The position numbers were made by a program, and so were the translations under genes. A model generated the notes under the pieces. The model was not told where the DNA came from. It saw only the letters and a program-made list of their open reading frames with translations, and made no database searches. From Lithospermum erythrorhizon (lineage: Eukaryota > Streptophyta > Magnoliopsida > Boraginales > Boraginaceae), in the NCBI GenBank assembly GCA_019722365.1, contig JADFUC010001272.1, forward strand, positions 558,001-622,000: DNA of 64,000 nt, in the 5' to 3' direction. Shown one piece after another: positions 25,036-37,642 of the stretch. The stretch's first letter is position 1; each line of letters opens with the position of its first letter.

Positions 25036-25734
25036 ACACATAAAAATTCTAAGTTTTTTTTTATAAGAAAAAATCTTAGGTTAGGAATAATCCATTTTGG
25101 TTATTTTTTTAGGGAATTTAATAGTTTAATAATATTTTTTTAGTTCGTAAATGATGGTGGATTCACTAGAATTAATATCTTACAAGGTATCGAAGTAATT
25201 GATAATTGTTACAATAGCCTAAATTGATCATCTAGATACCAACATACACCAACAATAACTGAACTTAATATCTTCAACAGGCATATATTTGAATTAATTT
25301 GAGTTTTGCCCCAAAACCAGTCAATAGGCATTACATATATACCTATTAAGCAAAGGTTACTGCATATCCAAATATTGTAGCTTAACATAACATCATCAAA
25401 GGTTTAATAAGGGTGTCAAAGGAGTCTTATCCATAACCTTAAAAGGAAATTGCTTGGAGGTGCAGATATGATATTTCGGCAACTGTGTGGGGTATCGGTG
25501 GTATTAATTTATTAAAAACAATAAATGACAAAATATAAAAATAATCATCTTTTCATCTCGACATAAACAATAATTTTAGCCAAAATAGGTAGAGATGTCA
25601 TTGTTATTAATTTTGAATCTTGTCTTGTTGTTGGTCTAGAGTTAGGATTGTGGGTCACACATGCATCATGCATGCTGAAAATGAATTAAAAAGGGCAGAA
25701 CTAAATATGTATTTATATACTTGGAAGCTTGATT

Positions 25735-25990
25735 TATTACTATAAAATCGCTTAAAGATTATCGCATTTTAATTTTAATTTTTTTAATGGTTGAATTACA
25801 ATATAAATATTTTTTTGTTATATTATATAATATTTGATAAAAAATAAATCAATGGAAAAAAATGTGAAATGTATTTTTTTTATTGATAATATATTTTTAT
25901 GGAAATATATTGCCAAACAAAAAATATATCTGATAAAAGTTCAACTATTAAAAATTAAAAAGTCGAAATATGACAATCTTTTTTGAGGGC
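25735..25990. mobile_element. Degenerate Stowaway-like MITE
   Basis: The left end 'cgcttaaagattatcgcattt' and the right end 'aaatatgacaatcttttttgag' are inverted counterparts. Interior words (TA-rich with 'ttatattatataatatttgataaaaa' type sequence) resemble the element at 31421-31661. It is strongly diverged and no target duplication could be fixed. Confidence 0.4.
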
Positions 25991-27400
25991 GGAGGTCGAG
26001 AAAGGTATTAAGTTCGATATCTAGCTAACAATATATAGCAGCAATGTTCACATCAAAGCTCGAAAACTAACTTGATTATCAATAATCTTATGTGGTTTGA
26101 GTTGGACTACGAGTCCATGCACTTTTATTTTTAATGATGATTTACTTGTTGATTTCTTGTTAATATATTGTCTTTAAGTGTTTTTGTTCATGAACATATT
26201 AGAAATTCCACAGACGTAAAGTTTGATAGTCATGTCAGTAAGCACAAGATCAAAACGTGAAGACAATGAAAAAAAAATGGCTACCCAAACCTAAAGATGC
26301 TATAGATTTGAATGAGCTTAAAGGTCAGTGTGGTGATGATGTAGGGGATCAACCCATATTTAGTCGTAAGGACTTGAAGCTTAAAAGAAAGGAGGAATGA
26401 CGTTGAGGCGAAGAGTCGATCACCGGTCATGAAAGGACCAGAAGTAATGAAATGTAGATAACAAATAATTGATGTAGTAAACAATCTTAGAAGTCAGCAA
26501 CGTCGATCAAAGAAGAACCAAGCTTTGTTAAATAAAAGAATCATTGAAAATCAAGTGCGGACAAATAGAGGTTTGATCTAAATTCATGATTTGTATGAAC
26601 GTTTTGTCTTTTTATCTTGAGCATGAACATGTTAATGCTTATGTTGATGGGGAATATATGCTTGCTATTATTTCTTATATCCCTCATGCATTAGGTATTT
26701 TATTATCGTCAAAATGAATAGCAAGTTGACTTGTGATCATTTAACTCTTTGATTTGATATAACAAGTGCTCGTGAACTATGGTTTTACTATAGTGACTTC
26801 TCTAGAGATTGGCTTAAAATTTTAAAGATTCCAGAGTCATCCTGACGCCAAACCTTATGTATGTCGTTCTTTACGTATTCAAACGAATGCGTTGGCAAGA
26901 AATTTTAACTCTTATTCAAAAGTCTTAGTTCTTGAGAGAGTTGGTTTAAAAATGGTTAAAGCTATTTAGAATTGCTAAAAATGATTTTAGCAAAAGAATG
27001 CTTTTATATATAACTAGTTTCTGATGATTCGCATTTAAATTATTACTAATCCAAGTTCAATGACTTTTGTGTCATTTGTACCAATTTGAATTAAGTCAAA
27101 TTTAGAGATCAATCTAGAATAGTGAAATTCAAATGAACACATACACCTTCATGCCAGCCCCCATGATAGCCTCAGAGATATTTTATATAAAGTCATACAG
27201 CATTTTTGTAATGACCCTACTGTGCCGTTAACGGCCTGCGGAGGCGATTGTGGTACTCGTTTTGAACTTAGATTTGTATCTTCATCGGCCTCGAGGAAAT
27301 AGCTCATTTGAGGTCGTTCTGAGGAGGCCGACTTTGAAACATTTATGTTAACTTTACTATAAAAGCATTTCATCACCAATTAAAATCTAACTTTTTGCAA
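25991..27400. other. Unassigned transposon-like intergenic DNA
   Basis: No intact gene. Composition shifts (26270-26560 and 27130-27330 are less AT-rich) suggest old retroelement fragments, and 'tgtaatgaccc' near 27208 looks LTR-like. No gag-pol motif was legible. Confidence 0.35.
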
Positions 27401-27409
27401 CTAATTGAA

Positions 27410-28270
27410 AATCAAATTCATTGTTCAAGCAAAGCCAACTCTGTTCTTCTTTGCATCTTGATTTGAAGAGATTTCATAGAGCTAAATTTGTATCTTATTA
27501 CCAAATCTGCATTAGGGATTATCTTGTAAAAGTAAAACTTTGCTTGTGGAAAAGAATGGCACAAGGTTCACTGTAGTAGGTGATCTTCTTGCTTGTGTGA
27601 ACTTGATTAATGAATTGATGGCGAAGTGCTAATCGCTTCTAGTGGAAGTAACTTAGGTTGTTTCAAGATTGTGTAATCTTGAATGCTGGGAGTTTTCACG
27701 ACGTTACTTGAGGGTCTCGGCGTGGCTAAGGTGTTACAGTGGGTAGCTAGCCGGATTGTGTATATTGAGTTGCTTGCGCCACGATGGGTTTCCTCGGATA
27801 TCTCTAAAGTTATTTCAATTGAGAAGTCAAGACGAAAACACTTAAGTTAAACTAGATTAATATGTCGGATTTGCGTCTTAACATACTCTTTGCTTTATTG
27901 TTCATATAATTTATAATACTTTAAATTGCTAGGATTCTATTATATGCTTGATTGTGATAATTATCTATGATTGAATATATAATTATAATAACGATTATCT
28001 AAGTTTCTGACATTGTATTTGATTTGATAAATTCACGATTAAAGTTGTTTATCTTTCTATTAAGATCATGTTATTTGATTGTTATACATTTTATATTGTG
28101 TTTCATATATTAAATCAAACATTGTTTAAAGAGGGTGTTAATATTCTTTAATATTAACGTTGTTTTCTGAATTGCTAAAAAGTATCATTTTTGGTGAAAT
28201 TGTAAGCAACGGTCAGCGACCTCTTCAACCTTATTCCTCCCCCTCTAAACGAGGACTGAACGAATGCAAA
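27410..28270 (+). mobile_element. Probable LTR remnant of a Copia-like retrotransposon
   Basis: The sequence has the flavour of plant Copia (SIRE/Maximus-type) LTR 3' halves. These words are followed by 'ttgcttgcgccac', 'gggtttcctcgg', 'tttatt(g)ttcata' and later a 'cttattcctccccctctaaac' stretch before 28260. No LTR ends, primer site or coding domains were fixed. Assignment rests on remembered LTR style. Confidence 0.35.
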
Positions 28271-28559
28271 AAGTAAAGGGCCTTAAGTTGAAACTAAAAT
28301 ATAAAACTAGTATTGGAAAACTTGAAAATCAGATAAAGTTGGTAAAAAACTCACATTACGACTGATGCCGGCACAACATTATAGTGGTAAAATATACACT
28401 TCATAGTAAAGGGAAGAAAGGGCTAATGGAACAGATAAACAAAACTGAAGTATTTTAATAGAACAGATGAACAAAACTAAGCTAATGGCTCACTGACTAT
28501 TATTTTATGGCCTCCTCATACAAATTTAATGAGGCTTTTAATCAGCATGAACAAAATTA

Positions 28560-28662
28560 AAGCAAAAACAATACTGAGATTCGATCCCCTGATTACCAAC
28601 ATAAAGACCTTGGAGGGGGCCAACTAGGCAAATCACCGCCTGTTCTTTGTGTCCATATATGG
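28560..28662 (-). mobile_element. SINE-like element (minus strand)
   Basis: On the minus strand 'gatttgcctagttggcc' (about 28635-28619) matches a tRNA-like A box and 'ggggatcgaatctc' (about 28590-28577) a B box, roughly 40 bases apart. This is the usual geometry of plant tRNA-derived SINEs. The 'accttggaggg' type linker also resembles published plant SINEs as I remember them. Length and tail are uncertain. Confidence 0.5.
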
Positions 28663-30600
28663 TGGTATATAGACGTTTCCAAAAAGTCAGAGGCGCTACC
28701 CCACAGTTCCGTCCCCACTCTAAGATTGTCATATGGTCTTGATTTAGTGGTATTTGTTAATAAGATCATCTAGATCGAGATCTTTTTGAAGATGCTTGGT
28801 ATGATTTTTTTCAGGCCCATTCTTTGATCCTAAACTTTTTAAAGGGAAACAATATGTGTAAGATGAATGTAATTTGAATTTTTCCTTTGAAATTGTTTCT
28901 TTGATTGAAAATTCGGGCAACTGCATGGAGATAGAGTAGCATCTTAGAGGTAGGCAGAAAGCGGAAAAGGCAAACCAAGTATCCAGCGCACTTTTCTTGA
29001 GAAGATTATCATTCTGTTTGTTTTTTTCTATTCTCGATGAGTGTCCCCTCTTTTCAAATAAGGCATTTTATAGACTTCTTCCTTTTCTCTATTTTTGAAT
29101 CGATCGAGGAATATTTATTTTAGTGGTAGTGATTACCTGCGGTGGTTTTGATATGGCGGCACCAATTTTTGAACCAGACAAATCTCTTTGAGTCCTTTCA
29201 TTAACTGGTACAAAAGGCGAAATTTCAAAGGTTCTGGTATGAAATTCGTGCTTGATGGTGGTTAAGGAGTCGATTTGAAGTAGGAAGCATGTTGTGTTGT
29301 CTTGGTTGTTGTTGATTTATGATGTTTTGGAGAATTTGAGGCGGTGTAGAGATGGTTATGTCCTAAATTTTGTCTTTTAGAGAGAGTTTTTACATGGCTA
29401 TTGTGTGCTTCACGCTGACATGCGAGGTCGAACTAGAAGCAATCTTAGTGGTAAGCGATGATAGCTTGAGGTGACCAGTGGGGCAATATAGCGGTGGGAG
29501 ACTTCTTTGGTTGTACCCACTTAGATAGCTCTTTCTTAACTAAGCGCAACTGAGCCACCATTAACATCACCATAACCACCATCTCCCGACATACTCACAT
29601 GCAGATTTGGGTTGTTTGAATTTTGCAGCGAAAGCATGCATGGCAAGCCGACTGGCAGTTAGCGAGCGACGGATCCGCTTTAAATTAAGTAACTTGATCT
29701 AAGCCCAGTTTGTCTTCTTTTTTTCAGTAAGAAAGGAAGATGATTGAGATTTTGTATAAGTATCTCGGTTGTTTAAATATTAAATGTCGTCTTTCACCTT
29801 GTTGTTTTGGTTTTATGAGGCGGTGTGGGTAATTTTCTTCTCCACATACTTTGTTGAGAGCATTTTTTCTTTCAATGGATCTCAAATTCAAAGTAGAGAA
29901 GAGAAGCAATTTGTTTACAGGAAAGTGGTAGAAATCATTCTTTTAACATTTAATTGTTGATTCAATTGTTAAAAATATGCCGAGGTAATCTCTTTTCATA
30001 TTTTTGACTTGAATCTTTGCTTTCATAATTGTTCATTTATAATCATGTAATTTAATTAAACTTGTAATTTAACTCAATTCTTGTTATCTAATGCATCTTG
30101 GTTGACTTCGTTTCAGAGGTCATTTGCCACGTGATTTAGTGTGAAGGTATCTTTCATATACCTACTCGCTCATGTTAAATTTAGCTATTATTAAATCATT
30201 TTCATTTCTATTGTACTCTATCAATTCGTAGCGCGGTTTGAACTATGAGAGATTTATTTTGTGGGTATGCTTGTTTAATTGATGTTTTATTCTTATCTGG
30301 AACTTCAAACTTTTTTCGCTTCCATTAGCCATATTGTAGATTTCCATATATGAAGCTTTTGACTAAGTTTTTTTTTTAACATCATGGAGGCTTCTGGATG
30401 CTGATTTCCATATATGAAGCTTTTAGGATATAATAAAGATGAAGATGGAGATTGAGATGGATAGAAGATTAAAGTTTTTTTATTTTTATTTTTAGTATAT
30501 TTTAAATGAAGGCTATTTAATTGTATATAAATTGATTGAATATGCATATGTTGAATAATATAAATTATTTTCATTAAGGTGATTATTTGCATTTGTTATA
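28663..30600. other. Gene-free intergenic DNA
   Basis: No convincing gene. A 21-base word, 'tttccatatatgaagctttt' with its preceding base, is repeated near 30343 and 30401. The part 29130-29650 is less AT-rich and may hold old gene or transposon debris that I could not identify. Confidence 0.35.
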
Positions 30601-30649
30601 TTTGATGTAATAATAAGGTATATAAATATATATTATAATAAATAAATAA

Positions 30650-30913
30650 CTGCTGAAAAATCTTGCAAATGGAACATTTTCTGCGCAACAAATTATCATT
30701 TGTGGCTGGATAGGCGTAGCAAATGCATTGTGGCGTCATTGACCAAAAGTGTGAAAAAACTGCTACGCTGTAAGCGTCATAACGCTTTGCCCCACTTGAT
30801 GGTATCTGACGCCCATGGCGTGGCAGCCGTCACCAAAGGCTTTTTGCCACGTATTTCGATAACTTGCCACTAATTGTCGGGGAGGTAGCAACTAAGCCCT
30901 TTTTCTTGTAGTG
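30650..30913 (-). mobile_element. CACTA transposon end fragment
   Basis: Read on the minus strand from 30913, the sequence starts CACTACAAGAAAAAGGGC, the classic terminus of En/Spm (CACTA) elements. It is followed by a GC-rich subterminal zone with repeated 'ggcgt', 'tgacgc' and 'gtggc' words typical of CACTA subterminal repeats. No opposite CACTA end or transposase was seen nearby, so only one end is claimed and the inner boundary is arbitrary. Confidence 0.65.
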
Positions 30914-31420
30914 TATGTTTTGAAGGTCTCTTTATTGATGATATTGAAGCAAAGCTTTGGGGAATTAAATGCGTCAATTCGGTGGTACCATTCTGATTAT
31001 ATATATATCCATAATCTCGGGTTGATTGGGATAAAATATATAAATGCAAAATAATTGATGATCTGTGATGTGAAATGATTAATTTTTCATAGGTATATTA
31101 TTTTTGATATACATGTACATATCTTCACCATATGACGTATACTGAACCTAAAAAATGTCAACATGTGTAGATGTATCTTTTTGAACAAAATGGCTATATA
31201 TATTATTGTTGTATATATATATATATTATCTTATAGCCATTTTACTCAAAAAAACTTCTTATCTACACTCTTACTTGGAGTTAGAATTATCTTTGATCAT
31301 AATATTCTCTCACGTTTACGAAGATGCGGGTATGTTAATTTTTTGGATTTTGATAATTATTTTAAATTTTAAATTCAAATATGTTTGTATATATTATTTA
31401 ATATTTGGTAAAAATCTCTT

Positions 31421-31661
31421 TTCGATTCCACAAAGATTGTCCGCTTTTTTATAGATTATAACTTTTAAATTTTGACTTTAAATATATTTGTTTTGGATTG
31501 TATAATATTTAAAAAAATATATCAATGAAAAGTTTGAAAGTATTTTTGATTGATATATTTTTCATCAAGTATTATACATTAAGAGCAAAAATATCTACGA
31601 TCCAGAAGTTCGAGATATAGCAAGGTCAAAAGTGGACAATCTTTTTGAGACTAAGGGGAGT
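31421..31661. mobile_element. Stowaway-like MITE
   Basis: The left end 'cgattccacaaagattgtcc' (about 31422-31442) and the right end 'ggacaatctttttgagac' (about 31634-31651) are inverted repeats. The right side closes with 'ggggagta', as in Stowaway elements with TA target duplications. The interior is AT-rich with palindromic 'aatatatcaatgaaaa' / 'attgatatatttttcat' halves. Confidence 0.6.
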
Positions 31662-31960
31662 ACATAATAGTATTTTCAAGTTTCAACATGTGTTATACTG
31701 ATAATCTTTGATAAATAATAAGTCAAAATAAATGTATGTCGATAATTGAAATTACAAATATTAAACTTAATAATAATTTTGTTGGGATATAATTCTTTAA
31801 CAGTAATAGGCGTGGCAGCAGAAGAAGATTTTGTGTTATATCTTGATCAGAAATATGCTCTTTTTGGAGAAATCTTTACAGTACAAGGTATAAAAGCGAT
31901 TTGGGGTTATTTATCGATCTTGGTTATATCTAGGTAATGTTGGCGTGCTGGTGAAGCGAC
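31662..31960. other. Short gene-free AT-rich gap
   Basis: Nothing recognised. Confidence 0.35.
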
Positions 31961-33160
31961 GTGATATGGACTCGCGGGTTGATTTAAGATTGGATCTTGA
32001 TTTGGATATGTGTCTGGGCCGAGCTGTGGCGAATCTTGGTCTTTGACTTTGAAAATTTTCGAACGGGTGCGCTTTACAACCTTGATCACGTGTGGTTGGC
32101 CGTGGACGTCTTTAGTGCCCAGACTTTGATCCCTTATAATATGGGTTGGTTCTTTGATTTGAAATTTAGCGATGTAGCACTTGGGCCTTTCTTTGATATT
32201 GAAATTTGGATGAGTGTACGCTGAACCACTTATTTGATATAGAGTGAATGGTGTACCCTTAAACCCCTACACTTTTGTGTAAGTGAATAATTATACCATG
32301 AACCGCTTCTTTGACTTGGTGTTGTGGTGATTTGGATATGGTCCCCAGCCGGGATAGCCGGCGGCTTTGATATAGTATGGCTAGACTAGTTCAAAAACTT
32401 TGCTTAATAGTACTAAACTTGATAGATCTTGGCAAGCTTCGGGGCTGAGTTCTTCGGCGGCAAGGGGCGCTAACTTGACTTAATACGTCTTTGGCGAATG
32501 TAATGAAGCCCCTCAGCAACTTGTTCTGCGCTTTGGTTTGCTGCGAAGAGGCCTTCAGCGTGTTTCCTCGAACGACTTGGGTTGGCTGACTCGGTTCTCG
32601 TGATTTTGGGAGATTTGATCGCCTATTTGAAGAACTAAATGGAGTCTTAAACAATTGATCTACCACTTGATTTGATTTGTTTAAAGGCCTTAAGCGTGTT
32701 CCATAAAACTTTGTCTTGAATGTTGCTTGAAGAACCTCTGGGTCTTGAGGTGCGCTTCCTTCCTTTGAATCTTCAGAGCTTAGAGTTGTGCTCGCTTTGT
32801 TGAGCAGGTGTTTTCGGCCTTTGAATGTGGCTTTTCGGTGCTTTTAGGTATCTGGCGTCTTGCTTCTTTAGAATTTTGTAGCTTTTCACTTTTTTTGTCT
32901 TGCCTTTTCTTCTCGCCACTCCCTCTTTTTGATTTTCGAAATGTGGGGGGTATTTATAAACTTCGGGCTTACTTTTGATTGAATAATTTGTTTTCAGGTG
33001 GATTACGATCTTAGCCGTTGATCATTTGAATAGTTGAGGCATAATTTAGATAAATCGGATATTTTAATATGACATGTACTCTAAATAATGCAAATGAAAC
33101 TCATGTAGAGATTTTTATGTAAATCTTCATTTATTGACCCCGACATTTTCTTGTTGCGTG
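31960..33160. mobile_element. Possible retrotransposon LTR or leader fragment
   Basis: This is a compositionally distinct stretch, richer in G+C than its surroundings and dominated by 'ctttgattttga' and 'cttgatttgg' type words. It closes with 'ggggtatttataaac' and 'gaccccgacattttc'. That style is common in long plant Gypsy/Copia LTRs. No termini or coding domains were found, and the short reading frames over it match no family I recognise. Confidence 0.3.
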
Positions 33161-34026
33161 CTTTCGGTAGTAAATTTAGGAAGCCTTTATTACAGAGTTT
33201 AAAGTTAGGTTTAATTAATATAAAATCTAACTTTAACTTACAAAAAGTAATTTAGATTGCTTGAATTTTGGGATCTATTATTCGCATATCTGAATTTAAT
33301 TTGGAAACTGGGTGAAACCTAATCGACTACATTATTAAATACGTGTGATCGATTTTTTAAATTAATTAAATTCATAAATCCATAGGAGTGAATTTTATTA
33401 ATTTTAAATTAATTAAATTTTTCTTTATCTACATACTATCTACTCTCAGTCTTCAGTCAATATTCATGCATACTCTCTTGTGTCCATGAAAATGACTAAT
33501 TTGAACTTGATTGTTGATTTTTAATTTAAATTTAATTAATTTCATATATGTGTAATATTTAGTAAGAAAAAATATATATAAAGAAAATTAATATTTTTTT
33601 TTTTATGTATTTTAATATTAATGTGATAATTTTGATTTAAATTAAAGTTATATACTTTTATTGAAATAATATATTAGTAGTAGAGCATATAACATGTTGG
33701 AAAATGCAAGCCACGTGATTAAAATAAAGCTACAGTAGTAAAGTATAAAATTAAAACTTATGGTAATGAATAAAGATGAGAAACTGAACAAATAAATTAA
33801 ATAAAAAACCAATGGAAGTGCCAATAAGCCTGCATGCATACTAGCTAATATTCCGTACATATAACCTTAAAATAAAATATTAAATTAAACAAAACATTAA
33901 TATTTGGATCTCATCAAGACGAGTAGGACATTGATTCTATTCCCATTTGTCTTGAGATCATCATGAGAACATCAATATCTAAAGAAGATTAACTCACAAT
34001 TGAGAACCAAACTAACGTGACTAATA
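33161..34026. other. Gene-free AT-rich DNA
   Basis: Long runs of A/T words (33300-33660). No gene. Confidence 0.4.
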
Positions 34027-34252
34027 CTCCCTCCAATTCAAAACAATTGACTTTCTTGTATATCAAGATAAATTTTTAATCTTCAATTACTCTTTAATTA
34101 TATTGTTAAAAACTATAAAAAATGAATATTGAAGGTATTTTAAAAAGACTAATCCAATTATATAAATTTTATATTTAAAATATAGAATAATTAATAATTA
34201 ATTATCAAAGTTCAATTTCAAAAAAGTCAAACGTTAATTATTTTAGAGGGAG
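34027..34252. mobile_element. Stowaway MITE, 226 bp, TA target duplication
   Basis: Begins CTCCCTCCAATTC and ends TTTTAGAGGGAG, with TA immediately outside both ends (34025-34026 and 34253-34254). Inner terminal halves are also partly complementary ('caattgact' / 'aagtcaaacg'). Size, ends and TA duplication fit Stowaway (Tc1/mariner-derived) MITEs. Confidence 0.75.
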
Positions 34253-34489
34253 TAACATATTTGGAAGATTATTTTTAGGAAATCTCAAATACTGTTGACA
34301 GTTTACCAATAATACAATTTTATTTCTTTTGAATTTGAAAGGACTGAGACGAAAAAAGTTATTTTAAGTGGTCTATTATTAGATAAACTTTTTGATAGTG
34401 GATGTCACTTAGATTTTAGTACATGATTATAATTACTATATGTAGTTAGTAGAGATTTGACAGAATTATCCAAGATTAGTATGTTCCTA

Positions 34490-34732
34490 TTTCCTCCGTT
34501 CCTTTTAATTGTATTCTGTTGATCTATGCATAGATTAAGGAAATAAAAATAATTAAAAGTATATTGAAAATGTAAATATCAGTGGTGAAACTGTAATGGG
34601 TGATTGGTTGATAATTTAATAAGAAAAAATGAAATAAAAATTATATTAAAAATGTAGAGATTATAATTTTATGATAGAATAAGTAATTTAAAAATAAAAT
34701 TGGACTAAAAAAATAATTGAAAGGAGCAGTAA
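34490..34732. mobile_element. Degenerate Stowaway-like MITE
   Basis: The left 'cctccgttccttttaattg' and the right 'aataattgaaaggagcagta' are inverted with mismatches and enclose an AT-rich interior. They fit a diverged member of the same class. Confidence 0.5.
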
Positions 34733-36226
34733 TAATAAGCCATGAAAATCGATAAGTCACTTATAAAAGTGTGTGATCGAAATAAATATTTTGAGAAACT
34801 TTTCTAGTGATGGATATTACGGAGTCATAATTATTTAAGAATAATCATTATTTTATGAATTGCAACAGCAATCACAATCGTTGCCCCAAGTACATGCGTA
34901 CTATTATATAAAGAATATATATGTAAACTATCTTTTCTTTGTAGATAAGCAAACGTATTGCCATCATAGTCGGCCGAGGTCAGGTCCCGATGAATTGGAC
35001 AAATTTTATTTTAAAGATGTCGTTTTGTTGAAAAAATTTAAAAAACTATGACCAGCAAACGGCGTGGTTTTTTAATGGGGGATTTGTTAAAATGAGATTT
35101 TATCCATCCTACTAAATCGGTCAAAAATAAATTTATCACTATACTACTTTAATTAGAGCATTGCAGTGGGATTTTTTCTCGACTTGTTCGTCAGACTATT
35201 CAAACAGATTTGCGGTCCCGAGCTAGAGAAATTGATTGTTCACGTTACTAAATTATAACTCAATTTAATGATAAAGCATTTTTATTAAGCTGAATATATA
35301 ATATTGAAGAAAATAACATAATTGTAGAATAGTAGAAGCAATAACAATTCAATGATTTGAAGAATGAAAATCTTATAACAAAAATAAACATCCCAGTAAA
35401 ATCCCAGAAACCATGAAGAACCAATTCGTGATTAAAGCCAAGAAATAACAAAATGTTAGAGCCAAAAAAGAAAAAAATGTTGTTAGCAAATTGGCGGTGG
35501 CAAGGGTGAGGAACTCGGGCTAACAATTAAAAGTTCATCCTACATACCAGTTGAGTTAGAGTATCATTTCATATCATCTTCATGCTCTCTAAAGTCACAC
35601 AAAAAGAAATTCTGGTGCTGCCTTTCGCCTGGCCTAGAATCGCTATGCCATACACCTTTATTGTGAAGTTCTTATTCAAAATCATGACAATTAAGATCAA
35701 GACTCCTCAAATAACGATATTGTAAACTAATACTTTCTCCGTCTTTTTTTAATTGTTTAGAGAAGATTTATTATTCCTTTTTAATTAACAATTTACTTTC
35801 GCAATCAATACAACTTTTTTGTATATGATTTTTTAAAATTCTTTAACTTTTATTGTTTTGCCTCCTATTGATATATTTATTGATTGAGAAGTTAGCTTAT
35901 TCGATCCTAAAAAATGATAAAATTATATGGCTTTATCACCTAGTCTTTCAATTTCTTATTAAAGTAACTTTGAGCTAAACACTAAAAAAAATTGATAAAT
36001 AAATTAATATAAAATTATACTGTAAGTTACTTAGGCAGACGAAATATTTAATCCTAAGTAAAAGTAAATGGAAGAGAAAAGAGAACAAGAATCTTTTCCT
36101 AATGAGGAACATTGAGAATGGCATGACCCAAGGAAGCATTGCCTAGAAGATAAACAAATTAAATTTATAAAATAAAGTCCACTTAGGTGAAATGGAAGAT
36201 GAAAAGTTACTTCATTGTTCGGTACT
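34733..36226. other. Gene-free AT-rich DNA
   Basis: No gene. 'ctttctccgtc' near 35732 may be an isolated MITE end. Confidence 0.35.
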
Positions 36227-36684
36227 CCCTCATTGTTTTTAGTTATTGTTTTAGTAAAAAAGATTGTTTTTATAATTGCCGTTTAGCATAATAAATAGTA
36301 TTTTATATTTTTAATATCTTTTTAATTAATTTTACTGCTTAAATAAACGACCAACCAATGATATTGTTTAATTGATTGTCATTCCATTCAATACATTTTT
36401 GACTACTTTTTCTTTTTTCTTTGTCATGTGCGAAAGTGCTAAAATGAGGAATTAAAAAGCAATTTGAAATAGCATTCTGCATTTCTTTTTTCCAACTTAT
36501 GAGCAAGAAAAAGATTTCGTTGATATGACCAAATGATATGGTTTGATTGTCAATGCAATAATAATATAGTTTGATTGATTGTCGTTCTACGTTTTGTTAT
36601 CTTTATTTATTTTTTATTTTTTTTTGAAAATTTATGTGTAAATGACTAAATTAAAATCACAAATAAAAAAAACCGGAGGGAATA
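36227..36684. mobile_element. Possible long MITE or nested MITEs
   Basis: A left 'tactccctcattgttttt' near 36226 and a right 'aaaaaaaccggagggaata' near 36667-36686 have matching inverted CTCCCTC / GGAGGGA words. The length of about 455 bp is unusual for Stowaway, so nesting or chance pairing is possible. Confidence 0.3.
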
Positions 36685-36784
36685 TTAAAGAATCAACTAC
36701 TTCGTATAAGATTAATCCTACTAGGAAAAAAGAAAGATACATTTATTCCGAACAATATATTATATATAGCATAATTCTTCATCA

Positions 36785-36870
36785 AGCGGGGATAGCTTTG
36801 GTTTGGAAGGTGTCAGACTGTGGTTTCTGATGTGGTTGCGTGTTCGATCCACGCTCGAGCTTCATTTCTT
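36785..36870 (+). mobile_element. SINE-like or tRNA-derived sequence
   Basis: 'ggatagctttggtttgga' (about 36790-36807) resembles an A box and 'gtgttcgatccac' (about 36840-36852) a near-consensus B box within a short hairpin 'gtgg...ccac'. The downstream 'gctcgagcttc' is tail-like. No complete cloverleaf was found. Confidence 0.4.
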
Positions 36871-37642
36871 AACTGGTGAGCAAAGGTTGAATGGTATGGA
36901 ACCTTACATGGTTTTGAATTTTTTCATGTTTTATGTTGAATCAAAATCAAGCCCGTACCAAAAAATGTAGAGATTAAGTCAAACTCTTTCGGATCGAGTA
37001 GAATCTCTCGAGGTTCCATTGATTTCAAATAGAATTTGAGCATTTTCTATTAACAAAATTCAACTAACATATAATATGTATATATCGAACCGCTCCCCAA
37101 TTGGTGATCAAGCATTTCTTAATATACATTATTAATTAAATAATTATATATAATATTTCAAGTCAAATCGAGATTCGAGATCAATAGAGCTTAAAGTTAA
37201 GGTTTGAAGTTAGTGAACTTCAGGTGAGCTGTTAAATTAGATTCTTGAAACTTTTGATTCAATTCAGGCTTAGTAAGGACTAAGGAGTAAGCATTTGCTT
37301 ATTTCTTTATTTCCTTTTGGCACACATGTACAAAAACTTATTCACTTTCAGTATACATTTCCTAAGCAAAACAACAAGAGAGAAGCTCACTGCAGCTTGG
37401 TAAAATAAGTAATCAAAAGTTTCTAGTTTTGCATGGGGAAAAAACAAATTAATTGTAGAGATTCACATTATGCTCACAATGAAATACTGGTTTCTGACAG
37501 CACGGCATTTGTATTACCCAACAAATCAAAGTTGTCCAAACAGCATAAAAATATTGCATGAAACTAGCAACACAGAAAGCTCCTTTAAACGTATTTATGA
37601 TGTCCAGGAACCCGTCGTGGTGGTTGGAAGTTGACCAACTTG
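36871..37642. other. Intergenic DNA including the kinase 3' UTR
   Basis: No gene. The minus-strand kinase stop codon is at 37643, so the first few hundred bases below it should hold its 3' UTR and poly(A) site. Confidence 0.4.

Noticed and set aside
31206..31454. Open frames near 31.2 kb
   Set aside because: AT-microsatellite and MITE sequence; no family resemblance.
24160..34020. CRISPR-like or prokaryotic repeat arrays
   Set aside because: Repeats are irregular transposon ends and minisatellites in plant DNA; no regular spacers.
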